NCBI RefSeq assembly: GCF_002575655.3
Contig: NC_053040.3
Coordinates: 157,419,148 to 157,483,147, forward strand
DNA length: 64,000 nucleotides
Reading direction: 5' to 3'
From: Aegilops tauschii subsp. strangulata
Lineage: Eukaryota; Streptophyta; Magnoliopsida; Poales; Poaceae
Position numbers and translations under genes: made by a program
Shown here: positions 42,600-52,624 of the stretch, one piece after another
Layout of the letters: each line of letters opens with the position of its first letter
How positions within the stretch are numbered: position 1 is the first letter of the stretch
The notes under the pieces: model-generated
The model's database searches: none
Seen by the model: only the letters and a program-made list of their open reading frames with translations
Told to the model about the DNA's origin: nothing

Positions 42600-42839
42600 T
42601 AAAATGTAAGACATCCATGGTCCTCAGTTCAATATTTAAAATGAACATGAAACTGAAGCATGAATATTAAGTCTAGTACTACAGTACATGCAAATGTTGT
42701 GTTTAGGCGGAGCTATGATTGTCGGGGGTCAACCCCTCGACCTTAGATAAAATTGTGGAGCTCTGTTTAGGGTTGTTTAGATTATATTTGTCCCCACCCT
42801 CCCAACCACCGATTGGTTGTGCACCCCCTACCCCTCCTC

Positions 42840-43760
42840 CCCGAGAGAATATCATGTGCCCCCATACCTTAGATGCTATATGCCGATACGAGTTGCTTGG
42901 AGCTTGTAGATCTGAGATATAGCAGCTCACATGATGTGTCTTAATATTTTTGCAGGAACCTTGATGAGTTTGAGAATTGCACACAATTTGTACAAAAACT
43001 ACTTAGATGCCCTTTGATCCCATATCCAACGACCTCGAAGCTCATATCACCGTAGCATCTAAGATGAAGGAGGACATCATATTCTCTTGTATGTAAGAAT
43101 ATCATGTGCTACCACACCTTAGATGCTTTGGTGATACAAGCTCTTCGGAGGCGTTGGGTTTGTGACCCAACACCTCCTCGGTGGTTCGAATGGTTTTTTG
43201 CAGAAAAGCCCCAAAAGACATCGGCCACTGCTTACAAGCACAAAGACTGCTCAGATGCCATTGGATCTCACATCAAACGACCTCCAAGCTCGTATCACCG
43301 TAGCATCCAAGCTGCGATAGCACCTTATGTTTTCTCGCACGGGAGAGTATGAGGTGCTCTCGCGCCGTAGATTCTATGGTGATACGAGTTCAATGAGATC
43401 TAACGGCCCACAGTAGGAGGTTTGAATGTTTTTGCAATATACGGCTGATAGAATTTGGGAAATGCACAGAAAGTACAAGTACTACGCATGTGCCATCTGA
43501 TCACTGATCATACGACCTAGATGCTCATATCACCGTAGCGGGTAATTAAGCTACGGGGAGCACCTAATATGAGCACCGGGGAGCCGTTGGATCGAAGATG
43601 CAGCGGCACACACGAGGCCTGAATGTTTTATTTGCAAAAAACCTTTGGAGAGTTTGGAAATTGCGCATAATTACAAAGACTACTCCCAAGCCATTGGATC
43701 TCACTTCCAACGGTGTAAAAACTCGTATCACCATAGTATCTAAGCTGTGGGGTGGATGTG
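42840..43760. repeat. Degenerate tandem repeat, four units of about 200-250 bp
   Basis: Each unit carries 'ccttagatgct…gatacgagtt', then 'gatgcc(a/c)ttgatctcacatc'-like and 'gctc(a/g)tatcaccgtagcat' phrases. The last marker occurs near 43046, 43295, 43530 and 43725. Units are diverged and differ in length. No coding capacity and no match to the other repeats in the window. Confidence 0.7.
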
Positions 43761-44518
43761 ATATTCTATGCCGCTGTCATTTTTGTTCTTAAACTTGCAA
43801 AATATGTGTAACTCATGTCGTTACTTGTCTAACTCCGCAAAGTGTTTGTTCAAAAAACCATCCTACACTGAAATATCGGAACAACACACGGGGGTCCCAC
43901 TTGTCATTAATCAAATTTGGACCTAAAACTAACAAATCTGAAAGACGAGATTCGAACTGGCAACCTAGACTACAAAGCGTAAGTCGATAGCCTGAAAAAA
44001 CGAATGGTTGTTGGCTTTGTGCCATAACTTGATTTTATATAGTACTTGTGTTGAGTAGAGTAGAGGGAGTGCCTCGTCAACACGTGCATGACCGTTGTCT
44101 CACTTACTGGTGGGTCCCAGGTCTGCGATCTCAATCTCTCTTCTCTCCATCGTCTAACCTTTGCACAGGCACACACGAAGAGCGGCGCTAGCTTGCCGTG
44201 GTGTTATTACAACTAAAAAAAAGCTTGGAAAATAGAAGAATCGCCTAGAACAAGAGACGTTGTGGCTGGTCGAGACGGAGCTAACCACATCTATCATCCG
44301 TGCCACGTTTGCATGATGAAGTTGTGTCGCTAGTGGGGTGTTTTCGACCGACTGGCTGGGTCCCGAGGTCGAACCATAGGTACTACGTCTGATACAGTAT
44401 ATTTTTACACGCACATTTTTCCTCCATGCCGAGACGTGGCACACCCTACCGCGCGGTTTCGGGGTCCTCCCGGGTGGTGCACGCATATATTCTTCCTGAC
44501 GTGGGACACCTTACCGCG
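43761..44518. other. No gene recognised
   Basis: Contains a phrase shared with 39460-39560. About 44429-44540 has a direct duplication ('gacgtgg(c/g)acaccct(a/t)accgcgcg') just ahead of the first promoter-like module. Confidence 0.35.
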
Positions 44519-44592
44519 CGTTTTCTGGGTCCTCCTCGGTCGTAGCACCGAAGCAAGTAAATGAGTCGTCAAATCATGAAAGACCACCTTTC
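44519..44592 (+). promoter_or_regulatory. Promoter-like module, copy A
   Basis: 'cggtcgtagcaccgaagc', 'atgagtcgtcaaatcatga' and a 'ccacctttccc' tail. It is a diverged copy of the modules at 46460 and 49908, and lies about 430 bp upstream of the coiled-coil gene at 45020. Confidence 0.55.
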
Positions 44593-44756
44593 CCGCCGAG
44601 TACATCAGTGAAGCACGGTGGCTAGCTAGTTGGGCTAGTTCGACCGATTAGCTAGGCCGCCGCCACATTTGTTTTTTCACCCCTTTTTTTATCTACTTGC
44701 CGGCAGGTAAATTTAAATATCCACCGCGGCGTTGCTCTGGTGTTTGGGTGCGCCGG

Positions 44757-44834
44757 GATTTTTAATTTTTTGATTGACGGGAGCAGGCACGGCAGGATTT
44801 TTAATTTTTTGATTGACAGGAGCAGGCGCGGCAG
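44757..44834. repeat. 39-bp direct repeat x2
   Basis: 'atttttaattttttgattga' with a GGAGCAGGC(A/G)C tail occurs twice in tandem, upstream of the 45020 gene. Confidence 0.75.
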
Positions 44835-45019
44835 CAATTAGTCACGATGACTCCGCCTGTAAAAACCCACTGCTCCCTGATGTGAGAAGTCGTCGACTGG
44901 TGTTTTACCGTGGTGAAAACCAAAAGATTCCCTGCTCCCTCCGCCTTCCCGTAGATTGCATTGCCTTTCAGCCGTTTCGCCCCCTTTGCTTCCTCTCCCC
45001 ATTGCTTCTACCTGGTGCC

Positions 45020-45724
45020 ATGGCGGCGCAGCAGATCACGGAGTCCGAGGTGAGGCGCCTGACACAGGAGCTCCATGCCAAGGATGCGGAGCTCAGGGCC
45101 AAGGATGTGGAGCTCCGTGAGCTCAAGGAGGAGAGGAGTGCCATGCTCCTCCGTTATGTGCGGGAGTTCACAGATCTTCAAAAGTGGCAGGCGTCCACCA
45201 CAAAGATGCTCGAGGCGTCGGCGGCGTTGCTGCAGAAAGCGGGAGATATGATAGGCCGTCAGGGGAGCCGGCTGGAGCGCGAGCGGGCCGATCGTGACGA
45301 GGTCCAGGATCGCCTCAGCCACTTGGTGAACCAAGTTGCCACGCACGTGTTGCGGCTGCGCGATGCCTACCGTCGTGCCAGCGCGACGATGCCGGCCGTC
45401 GGGCTAAACCCGTTCGACCACCTGGTCGACTTCAATGAGCTGCGGCTTCCTGACCTGGTCTCCTTCTTCACCTATATCTCCGAGGAGCTGAGCCATCTCC
45501 GCGCGATGGTGGGGGCTGAGCTGGACAAGGAGGGGTTGCGGGCTGCCGTCGCCGTTGCCGGGCGAATCCTTTCAGGGCTCCATCACCGGAATCCATTCGT
45601 GCCATTGGACGCCGTCTTTGACGAGCTGGCTCCCGTCGACCGGGAGCGGGCTCTGCGGGCGGTTGCACCCTGCATCACCAACGTCGTGCGCCTCGAGAAG
45701 CAGAGGGACTTTGGTGGTGTTTAG
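45020..45724 (+). CDS. 234-aa coiled-coil protein, intact single exon, unrecognised
   Basis: From gtgccATGG (45020) to TAG at 45724. Residues 1-55 form a strongly predicted charged helix with a visible repeat (LHAKDAELRAKDVELRELKE). Residues 60-115 are a second helical segment with RERADRDEVQDRL-type heptads. The remainder is a mixed helical domain (FDHLVDFNELRLPDLVSFFT, GRILSGLHHRNPFVPLDAVF) with no motif I recognise. The frame extends upstream without stop to about 44813, but the ATG at 45020 has the best context. It is the first gene of the plus-strand cluster in e2, follows promoter-like module A, and shows no lesion. Likely a captured host or element gene; function unknown. Confidence 0.7.
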   Translation: MAAQQITESEVRRLTQELHAKDAELRAKDVELRELKEERSAMLLRYVREFTDLQKWQASTTKMLEASAALLQKAGDMIGRQGSRLERERADRDEVQDRLSHLVNQVATHVLRLRDAYRRASATMPAVGLNPFDHLVDFNELRLPDLVSFFTYISEELSHLRAMVGAELDKEGLRAAVAVAGRILSGLHHRNPFVPLDAVFDELAPVDRERALRAVAPCITNVVRLEKQRDFGGV

Positions 45725-46459
45725 GCGCCCTCTGCATGGGCATGTCCATGTCTCAGCGCAACATGACCGTTGGATCAAACTCAGACGGTGCAGATCAGTC
45801 ACTGTAGCACAAAGCGTGTGGGTGTGTTTGGTTGCATTCTCATCTCAATATAGTTGTTTCCTCTTCGTGTATTTTTGTCAACCTACTAGTGTGGACTCAT
45901 GCACCCTTCATGCACTCTGCCAAACACCCAAAAGTGGGTCGAGAAGGGAACTTTTGCTCCCATCCCGTGCACCCTTCATACACCCTGCCTAACACTATTC
46001 GTGCTTCATATGGTTCATGTTTCGTGGAGTACTGTAGCACCGTACTCTCTGTGCGCTGTGGACCTAGTTCTGTTAACATTGATCTCACCGTTCATTCTCG
46101 ACCGGACAGTCGAAAAAGCGGTACTATGTTACATATAGGAGTAGTTGACATGCACACAACATCATTTGTTATCGTCATATCTTACTACACTAGCAACAAG
46201 ATTGTGTAGTACTGACGTATGAACCACTGCACATGCCTAGTAGTAGGAGCACTGTGTATGTTCAAGTGGCTGCCGTGTTTCACACTCCTCCGTCGTAAGA
46301 GTTGAAACGCTTGCTGTAATCATTTTTTTCTTCAGAAAAATAGTGGACACGCTCTACCGTGCGGATCCTCCTCCAGCCATGCACTAAATTACTCACTTTC
46401 GCCAACGTGTGGGATAGCCAGCACCTGGGTCCACCAGCCATGCACTAAATTACTCCGTA
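45725..46459. other. Intergenic
   Basis: No gene seen. 'ccagccatgcactaaattac' occurs twice (46373 and 46434), flanking the start of module B. Confidence 0.4.
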
Positions 46460-46579
46460 GTAGAGTGACGGTAGACTACCCCGATCGAACCGCCGCAGTA
46501 ATGCCCAATGAGCCGTCAAATCACAAAACCCCCTCCTTTCCAGCAGTAAGTTGGACGGACGAAGCAACCATCATTTCAC
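46460..46579 (+). promoter_or_regulatory. Promoter-like module, copy B
   Basis: Contains 'gtagactaccccgatcg', 'aatgcccaatgagccgtcaa' followed by 'atcac', 'cagcagtaagttggacgga' and 'tttcac'. Nearly the same string order occurs at 49908-50036. It lies 100-220 bp upstream of the ATG at 46682, followed by a CT-rich leader ('ttcactcttctctc' twice). Confidence 0.65.
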
Positions 46580-46681
46580 TCTTCTCTCCCAGCTTCCTCT
46601 CTTGAAGAAAACCCCCACTCGCTTCGCTTCTCCCTCATCTCGTTCCTCCTTTCACTCTTCTCTCTCAGCTTCCTCTCTTGG

Positions 46682-47493
46682 ATGGACGCCGGAGCACCGG
46701 CCGACGTGATGTCTATTACTCTGGCCAAAACCGTCGAGGCTCATGGTACGAAGAAGCGCAAGCACCCCGCCGAGACTACCGCAGACAAGCTCAAAGCCAT
46801 CGCCCGTCCAAGCCCCCCTCTCCGGGATCCCTCATTAAGCAAGTCCAGGTAATGTCTCTTGTTGACGATCTTTTTCTCGATCTTGATCGTGTTTTTTCAT
46901 CTAACACGCAGTACTAGTACTGGTAGTACAACTTTCTGGGTGATCTTGCATGTGATTTTAGTGTGCCAAATGACGGTTCTAAATTCCTCTTTTGACCAAA
47001 ACATGCGAGAGGTTGACACTGATTTCTTATAGATTACTTTCAACTACTCCCTCTGTCCCAAATTTCTTGTCTTAGATTTGTCTAGATACGGATGTATCTA
47101 ATACTAAAATGTGACTTGATACATCCGTATCTAGACAAATCTAAGACAAGAATTTTGGGACCGAGGGAGTACTTTATGAACATCAATGCTACCTTTTAAG
47201 AGGGTATATTTGCCTCAGTAACTTGTGTTATGGATATTGCATGTAATCCCTCTGCTCTCATGCCTTTGAAGACATGTTCTCATGTCTTTGTTCACTCATT
47301 TCTGTGCGTATATGTAGTCATATATGGAGTATAATATCGAAAATCATCTTATATTTCTGAACGGAGGTAGTAATAAAATATGGTTTCTGTTTGAATTAGA
47401 ACCAGGTCCGCGGTGGAGATGAAGTTCTCAAAGTCATGACGTGTGAACTGGAAGACCTGATGATGAGTTCTACTGCTGAACTATCCAGCTGAT
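46682..47493 (+). CDS. Short lysine-rich protein, probable first exon(s)
   Basis: ATG at 46682 opens MDAGAPADVMSITLAKT then a basic THGTKKRKHP-like NLS (KKRK). Exon 1 ends at 46848 with AG|gtaatg. A later open segment 47406-47493 (VRGGDEVLKVMTCELEDLMM) follows an acceptor 'aaccag' but is in phase only with the non-ATG frame of exon 1. The model is therefore either frameshifted or has an undetected exon. No family recognised. Position after module B and before the B3 gene suggests it could be that gene's first exon. Confidence 0.35.
47047..47169. mobile_element. Stowaway MITE, 123 bp
   Basis: TA-flanked, ends CTCCCTCTGTCCCAAATTTC and GAATTTTGGGACCGAGGGAG. Almost entirely a foldback ('tagatttgtctagatacgga'). 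It lies in a presumed intron. A lone 'gaacggaggtagta' MITE end sits nearby at about 47357. Confidence 0.88.
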
Positions 47494-47547
47494 GTGTCCT
47501 TGTCGCCACGTGTCCTGAACTAGTGTTTTCCTGTAGCATTGTTGTCA

Positions 47548-47786
47548 GGCGTGTACTCGAGGCTGTACTTGACCACAACAATTTCCTGGCTGTGCCTTCG
47601 ATTACGAAGGGTGTGGTTCTTGTAAAGCTTCCCAACAAATCTGATGCGGCATGTCTTCATCATCATGTTTATGAGTGGAAAGACCACTCTGTTAGGTTCT
47701 CCAAGGTTGACAAGATGGTGATGGTGCATGTAGATATCTCACACGAAGTCCATGGCCTAGTCAGTTATGCGGGGTTCATCCCGTAG
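47548..47786 (+). other. Open exon-like segment, unrecognised
   Basis: After acceptor-like 'ttttcctgtag' the frame IVVRRVLEAVLDHNNFLAVP continues through KGVVLVKLPNKSDAACLHHH to a stop at 47786. It looks coding by composition. It may be a captured exon or a separate small gene. Confidence 0.3.
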
Positions 47787-48040
47787 GTCGGTGGCAAGAA
47801 ATAGTCTGCAGAGTTTAGTTAGTGCAACTTTGCTTGTCTGTAGTATACTTGATTTGTGTTTGTGAACCCTGTATTGTTTATTAGTACTGCCACTTTTGGT
47901 GTGTGAACGGTCTATGTTAATGTCTATGTTAATGTCTGTCCACTCAATTCAGTCTATATATTTTGAAGTATCCAGATCATATTTTTTGTGAGGACAGTTT
48001 ATCAATTATGGTTACACTCCAATATGTGTATGCATTGCAG

Positions 48041-49314
48041 GGTTTATCGCACCCACCAGGATTTCCAGTCCCATGGATGTTCGATCCATACGATTTGTCA
48101 CGACCTTTGGACTGTCCTGCTTGTGGGAGTAGGCGGGGCCCCTGCATGCCACGCGTAGTTGGATGATCAATCTTCTGTTTAGTACTTCAACATAGTGATT
48201 TCTTGGTAAGGATTCACTCGTGTCACATCAAGTAAATCTTATTGATTTACTGTCTAAATCTTATTGATTTAATGTCATGTTTTCTTTCTTTTCCTGCAAT
48301 TTTACGATGCAGGTTTTGCCATGTGACATTCATCACAGAATAAACCGTTTGGTTTGCTCTACGATGGCTATTTTTGCAGGTTTCACTTATTATGTCGTGT
48401 CAGTAACGAAGGCATTGTCCATCACTTATATTACTGGAAAAAATTGGATCAGTCTGTTGTCTGAGTACAAGCTGAATGCCTATGATGAACTGCAGTTTGG
48501 TTTAACAAAAACGCCACAATTAGTCCTTCTCGCGTTTAAAAGAAATGAAGAAAAAAACTGGATCACGGTCACGGATCCTAGTCAAGTTAGAAAGTTGATC
48601 ATAGCAGACCAGACACGATCGCCACTGTCTCGCACGGATCGAGCACCGGCAGTTGCTCTAGCACTGACAGCGGCAGCAGCTCAGTCTGATCCAGCTGAGG
48701 ATTGGGCACCGACCGCGTCAGCGGATCAGTCTGATCTATCGGAGGATCGGGCATCAACACCGGCACCTGCTCCGACACCGGCACCAGCTCTACAAGGAGC
48801 ACCATCTCCGGCAGCAGCGGCAGCTTCGGCACCTGCACCAACACTTGCACTTGCATCTGCTCCGGCCCGTGTAGTTGCACCGGCAACAGACTGGGCTGCA
48901 GTTCGCACTTCATATACCAAAGTCCTTACAAAAACCGACATGTCCACCTTGGTAAGCATTGGCCGCCCAAGTGCTTCGTTCTTTTTTCTTTCCATGTTGT
49001 TTCACATGATTCACTGTGTTGATCTAACTGTTTGGGTATGTCTTCTTGTTTGCAAACAGAGAATTCCTAGAGCAACGAGGGAGTCGTTCAACAATCCGGG
49101 CGAACGCAGCCAAGTTTCTCTTACCATGACCAGCCTTGGTGTGAATGAACCTGCTCAATATACCGTAAGTACAAAGGATGGTCGCATGATGATTGATGCT
49201 AAAGGATGGTCAAGGTTCAAATCTAAATCATATCTTGCGGTAGGGGATGATGTCAAAATCGAACTTTCTCGGCAAGGAGAGCTGGTCCAAATCAACTTTG
49301 AAATTCTTCAGTAG
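48041..49314 (+). CDS. Protein with two B3-like domains and an Ala/Pro linker (5' end uncertain)
   Basis: Exons 48041-48154, 48313-48951 and 49060-49314, all phase 0. Exon 1 has MFDPYDLSRPLDCPACGSRRG with a CPAC pair (compare CPKC in the next gene). Exon 2 encodes a first B3-like unit (FTYYVVSVTKALSITYITGK, NWISLLSEYKLNAYDELQFGL). A ~110-residue Ala/Pro/Ser/Asp linker with repeated DQS/EDWAP-type blocks follows. Exons 2-3 then encode a second B3-like unit (YTKVLTKTDMSTL, RIPRATRESFNN, IDAKGWSRFKSKSYLAVGDD, VQINFEIL). The 108-bp intron 48952-49059 has no stop and is a multiple of three, so retention also leaves an open frame. The start codon is not resolved: ATG 46682 does not join in frame, and ATG 48277 lies in presumed intron. 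Likely DNA-binding. Confidence 0.6.
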
Positions 49315-49907
49315 CAGCACGCAACTGCCGAACTGATCTATCCTCCGAGAGATTTTGATGTAATAATCTGGCATGGTGAAACAAGTGTCTTGTGTGTATA
49401 CGTAGTACGACAGTATTATTTATCACATGGGATATCGTTGATAGAATTGCAACTCTGATTGCTGGTTAGGAACTGTCGTTCGATTTCATTCCAACAGCTG
49501 TCGTGCTTTATTCAATTTTGTGTATTCGCCTTGCGACAGCATCTAAAACCAGCGCCGTACCGATCGCTTGCAATATGAAAAGCACTGAGGTAGAACACAT
49601 GGGCCCCCAAACATGCAGGGTCGCCCTGCGGCCCAAAGTCCAGAACCGTGAGCCTATCTGAGTATTATATTCTCAGCTGAACCCCCATAAAAAAAGCTGA
49701 ACCCCCATAATGCCCGTGCGTTGCAGAGGGAGTATATTTCTCGGCAAGGTGAGCCTGTGATATAAAAGATTAGTATATTTCTTTACAGAGGGAGTATCTC
49801 TCTGTCAAAAAATATATTTATGTGTAACTAGTTACTCCTGTCTTTCTACTTCCTTTCGCTGATATGTGGGGCAACCGGCAACGGGGTCCACGTGCCATAT
49901 GCACAAA
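49315..49907. other. Intergenic
   Basis: Contains 'aagctgaacccccataa' twice around 49676-49710 and 'tgcccgtgcgttgca', a word also present in the foldback element at 4584. No gene seen. Confidence 0.4.
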
Positions 49908-50036
49908 TTAGAGTGCACAACTTCACAGTAGACAACCCCGGTCGTAGCGCCGTAGTAATGCCCAATGAGCCGTCAAATCACAACCCCCCTTCCAGCTTTA
50001 GCAGTAAGCTGGACGGACGAAGCGACAATATTTCAC
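49908..50036 (+). promoter_or_regulatory. Promoter-like module, copy C
   Basis: 'cggtcgtagcgccgtagtaa', 'tgcccaatgagccgtcaaat' plus 'cacaa', 'cagtaagctggacggacgaa' and 'tttcac'. It matches module B almost word for word and module A in its core. It lies 76-204 bp upstream of the ATG at 50112. Confidence 0.65.
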
Positions 50037-50111
50037 TGGGCCTGAATCCCCTTCTCCCTTGTCTGCTTGTTCAGAGAAAACCCCCTCTCGGCGATTGCAT
50101 AGGGTTTTCTC

Positions 50112-51409
50112 ATGGAGAACCAGGTACGAATTCTTCATCCATCCTCGATAAATCCAAGTCCCTTGGTCGCAGGTAATCCTAGGATGGCAGCCGCCGCCGT
50201 TCATGCATTTTTCTTCCTACTGAATCTAGTGTGTTTCATTTGCAGTGCCCAAAGTGCGAGTACCCTACAGGTTTCTACGCCCTCGGCGAGACGCCACACT
50301 TGTTCCTTCTCATCCTAACACAGCATTTTGAAACGCGCACAGTATGTTCCTAGAATCCTCTTTTCTATCCGGGAGGGTGGGGTTTTTTTGAACATGTTGT
50401 GTTCTCGTATTATTTTTCCTACAATGTATTATTTGCTCTGCCAGAACACATGTACTCAAGATGCTCGGCCTTGCCATAACTGAATACACTAGTTTAATGG
50501 TCACAGTGAAGACAAGCCATGGATATAAGTTCCGAGTTGGGTTCATGAACCAAGAAGATCGCTGCTTTTTTTATGGCCGAACTTGGATAAACTTTCTCAA
50601 GTGTTACGGACTGAAAGTTGGCGCACAAATGTTGATGGAAATAGCAGAACCTGGTCTCATCTTCACTGCGATCTTCCACCCCGACGTCGTTCCAATTGTT
50701 CATCCATGTTAGTTTTGTATCTGGTTCTTGCTTGTTGCCTCGATTACTTCTTAATCCACCTATTCTGTCTAACTAATCACAATTTAACTTTAGAAGTAGC
50801 AATGAATCTCTCACGAAGATGCTACTTCTAACTAATATTTCTTATAATTGGTGGCATGTGTAGGTTTTTTCAGAGTTAAGCAGTCTGCTCGTTTGTTACT
50901 CTGGAATAACTCGGCTGTTACTAATGGCACTGAAGTTGACTGGATCGACATCCACAAGTTCCTACACTTTATTGATCATCTTGAGGTCCTTGTGGGGCGT
51001 TTCAATGGTGGAAGGCCACGTGGGATATGTGTGCCACTGCTGCACTCGTTGAACAGGTCCAACTGTGTCGAGAAACTTATGGTACGAGCTGTTTTCTGTT
51101 ATATATGTTGTTCATAAACTATTGCTTATACACAGTTTTACAGCTGTGATCTTCTTGAAACAGGAACTGTCGAGTTCTAATGTTCCTATACAGATGCCTG
51201 ACCATGGTCGGGTCAGACTTGCGCTTGGTCACAACATGATGTTTATGTCGACCTACTCAATTCCCCTTGGAGGTGAAAAGATACTTATTCATGGGTGGTC
51301 TCAAATAATGAAGGCCCGTCCATCTTGGAGAATAGGACAGAAGATTATGTTCATGCTTTTCCATGGCTCTAAAGCGAATATCATGTTTATTGACCACGTT
51401 GCGAGATGA
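50112..51409 (+). CDS. Protein with two B3-like domains, complete five-exon model
   Basis: Exons 50112-50123, 50246-50341, 50461-50707, 50864-51081 and 51164-51409, all with GT-AG borders, join in frame to 272 aa. Exon 1 is only MENQ. Exon 2 begins CPKCEYPTGFYALGE (a Cys pair, not obviously a full zinc site). Exon 3 is a B3-like unit (SLMVTVKTSHGYKFRVGF, FFYGRTWINFLKCYGLKVGA). Exon 4 adds a linker (LLWNNSAVTNGTEVDW). Exon 5 is a second B3-like unit (VPIQMPDHGRVRLALGHNMM, HGWSQIMKARPSWRIGQKI) ending HVAR. The exon-3 acceptor is chosen at caag|ATG (50460) because the stronger-looking ccag at 50444 would break frame. Promoter-like module C lies just upstream. B3 proteins act in the nucleus on DNA. 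Best-preserved gene in the window together with 45020. Confidence 0.65.
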
Positions 51410-52624
51410 AGCCGCTTTCAGAAGGTTGTGGATGCGCGGGGTGGCGCCTGGGCCTTGTCCTGGGGCTTGGCGGCCTCACCCTTGGTTAACTGTAGGCAAA
51501 GTAGCACTGTTCGAGGCGTGCTTTGTATGGTTGAACCTGTATAAGTACTCATACTGCTTTCAGCTTTGGTTGTTAAGTGCCCCTGCTGGTTTCAGTTAAG
51601 GTTGTTAAGTACTCCTGTTGCTTTTACAGTCTGTCGTGTTTCTTCAGTCCTGTCTTCCTCCAGCCGCCAAAACCAAACCAGCGCCGGCGGGGCCGCCTGC
51701 TTCCGCCTCCCACGGCTGGCTGCGCCTCAGCGCACGCATCGCCGCCCCACCGTCTCCTAAATCGTTAACGCCGGCGTCCTCCGCACGCTTTGGTGCGCTC
51801 GCCGCGGCGCCGCCCTCTCGCGTTGTCAACATGGTCAACAAACAACAGGAATCGGCAGAAGTATGTGGAGAGGATGACAGTAGGGGCCCACCACGTCAGC
51901 GTATGGAAAAATAAAATGCTTCCTACTAGTGTTTTCCTGACATCTGGGACCCACGACATTGTGAGCGTATATAGTCAATAGACAAGAGAACAACACAAGA
52001 TCGACTGACACCTGGGACGTAGCTACTCGAGCAGTATTTTTTTTGTTTGGTATTGTTGAGACGGAGCAGGGTTTGAACTGGGCTGTGGCCCGTCTAGCCC
52101 AGGCTTATATTTTATGTTCACCATGTGACCAGCTCAGCTATTTTTTCTTTGTGAAAATGAGCCCAGTTTATTTTTTCTGAAGAATACCCAATCCAGTCCT
52201 ACTTATTTTTCTACGCCCTGATGGGCTGCAACTCTTTCAAGACGCCTGCAAATCTTGAAAGTAATATGAAATGGGTTGTAAATATAAAAACAGATGACAA
52301 ATTGGCAATTACTTTATAATTTCTGAATTTTTTCACATTTTCAGATTCCTATTTCACTAGGCATTAACCTAATTTAAATATGTCTTCAAAGTACTTTAAA
52401 TCTGGCTCGACATTTCGGTATTAAAAATAGTTTGGAATCCACAGAAATATGCAAAATTAGCCCTGGCCAACCAAAAAAACGACTGCAATAAATTGCATAA
52501 GAAGTTGCCATGAGCTATATATAAATTATTATAAAAAGAGGGAGTGGTCTGACTTGTGGGCCTGTTTAGTTGACGCGTATGCAAGACTTTTTTAGTTATT
52601 ATATACGTCAACAAACGATTCTAG
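51410..52624. other. No gene recognised
   Basis: Just after the gene, 'gttgttaagt(g/a)cccctg' occurs in two close copies (51568, 51602). Then GC-rich and AT-rich stretches without supported ORF. 51660-51740 shares 'ccgccaaa…cagcgccggcgggg' and 'cgtgtttcttcag' phrases with the duplicated unit starting at 52625, so it is a diverged third copy of that unit's start. Confidence 0.4.

Noticed and set aside
44813..45019. Extended N-terminus of the 45020 gene (303 codons without using the ATG at 45020)
   Set aside because: The extension has no good start, crosses the 39-bp repeat region and CT-rich leader, and adds no plausible protein sequence; ATG at 45020 has a strong context.
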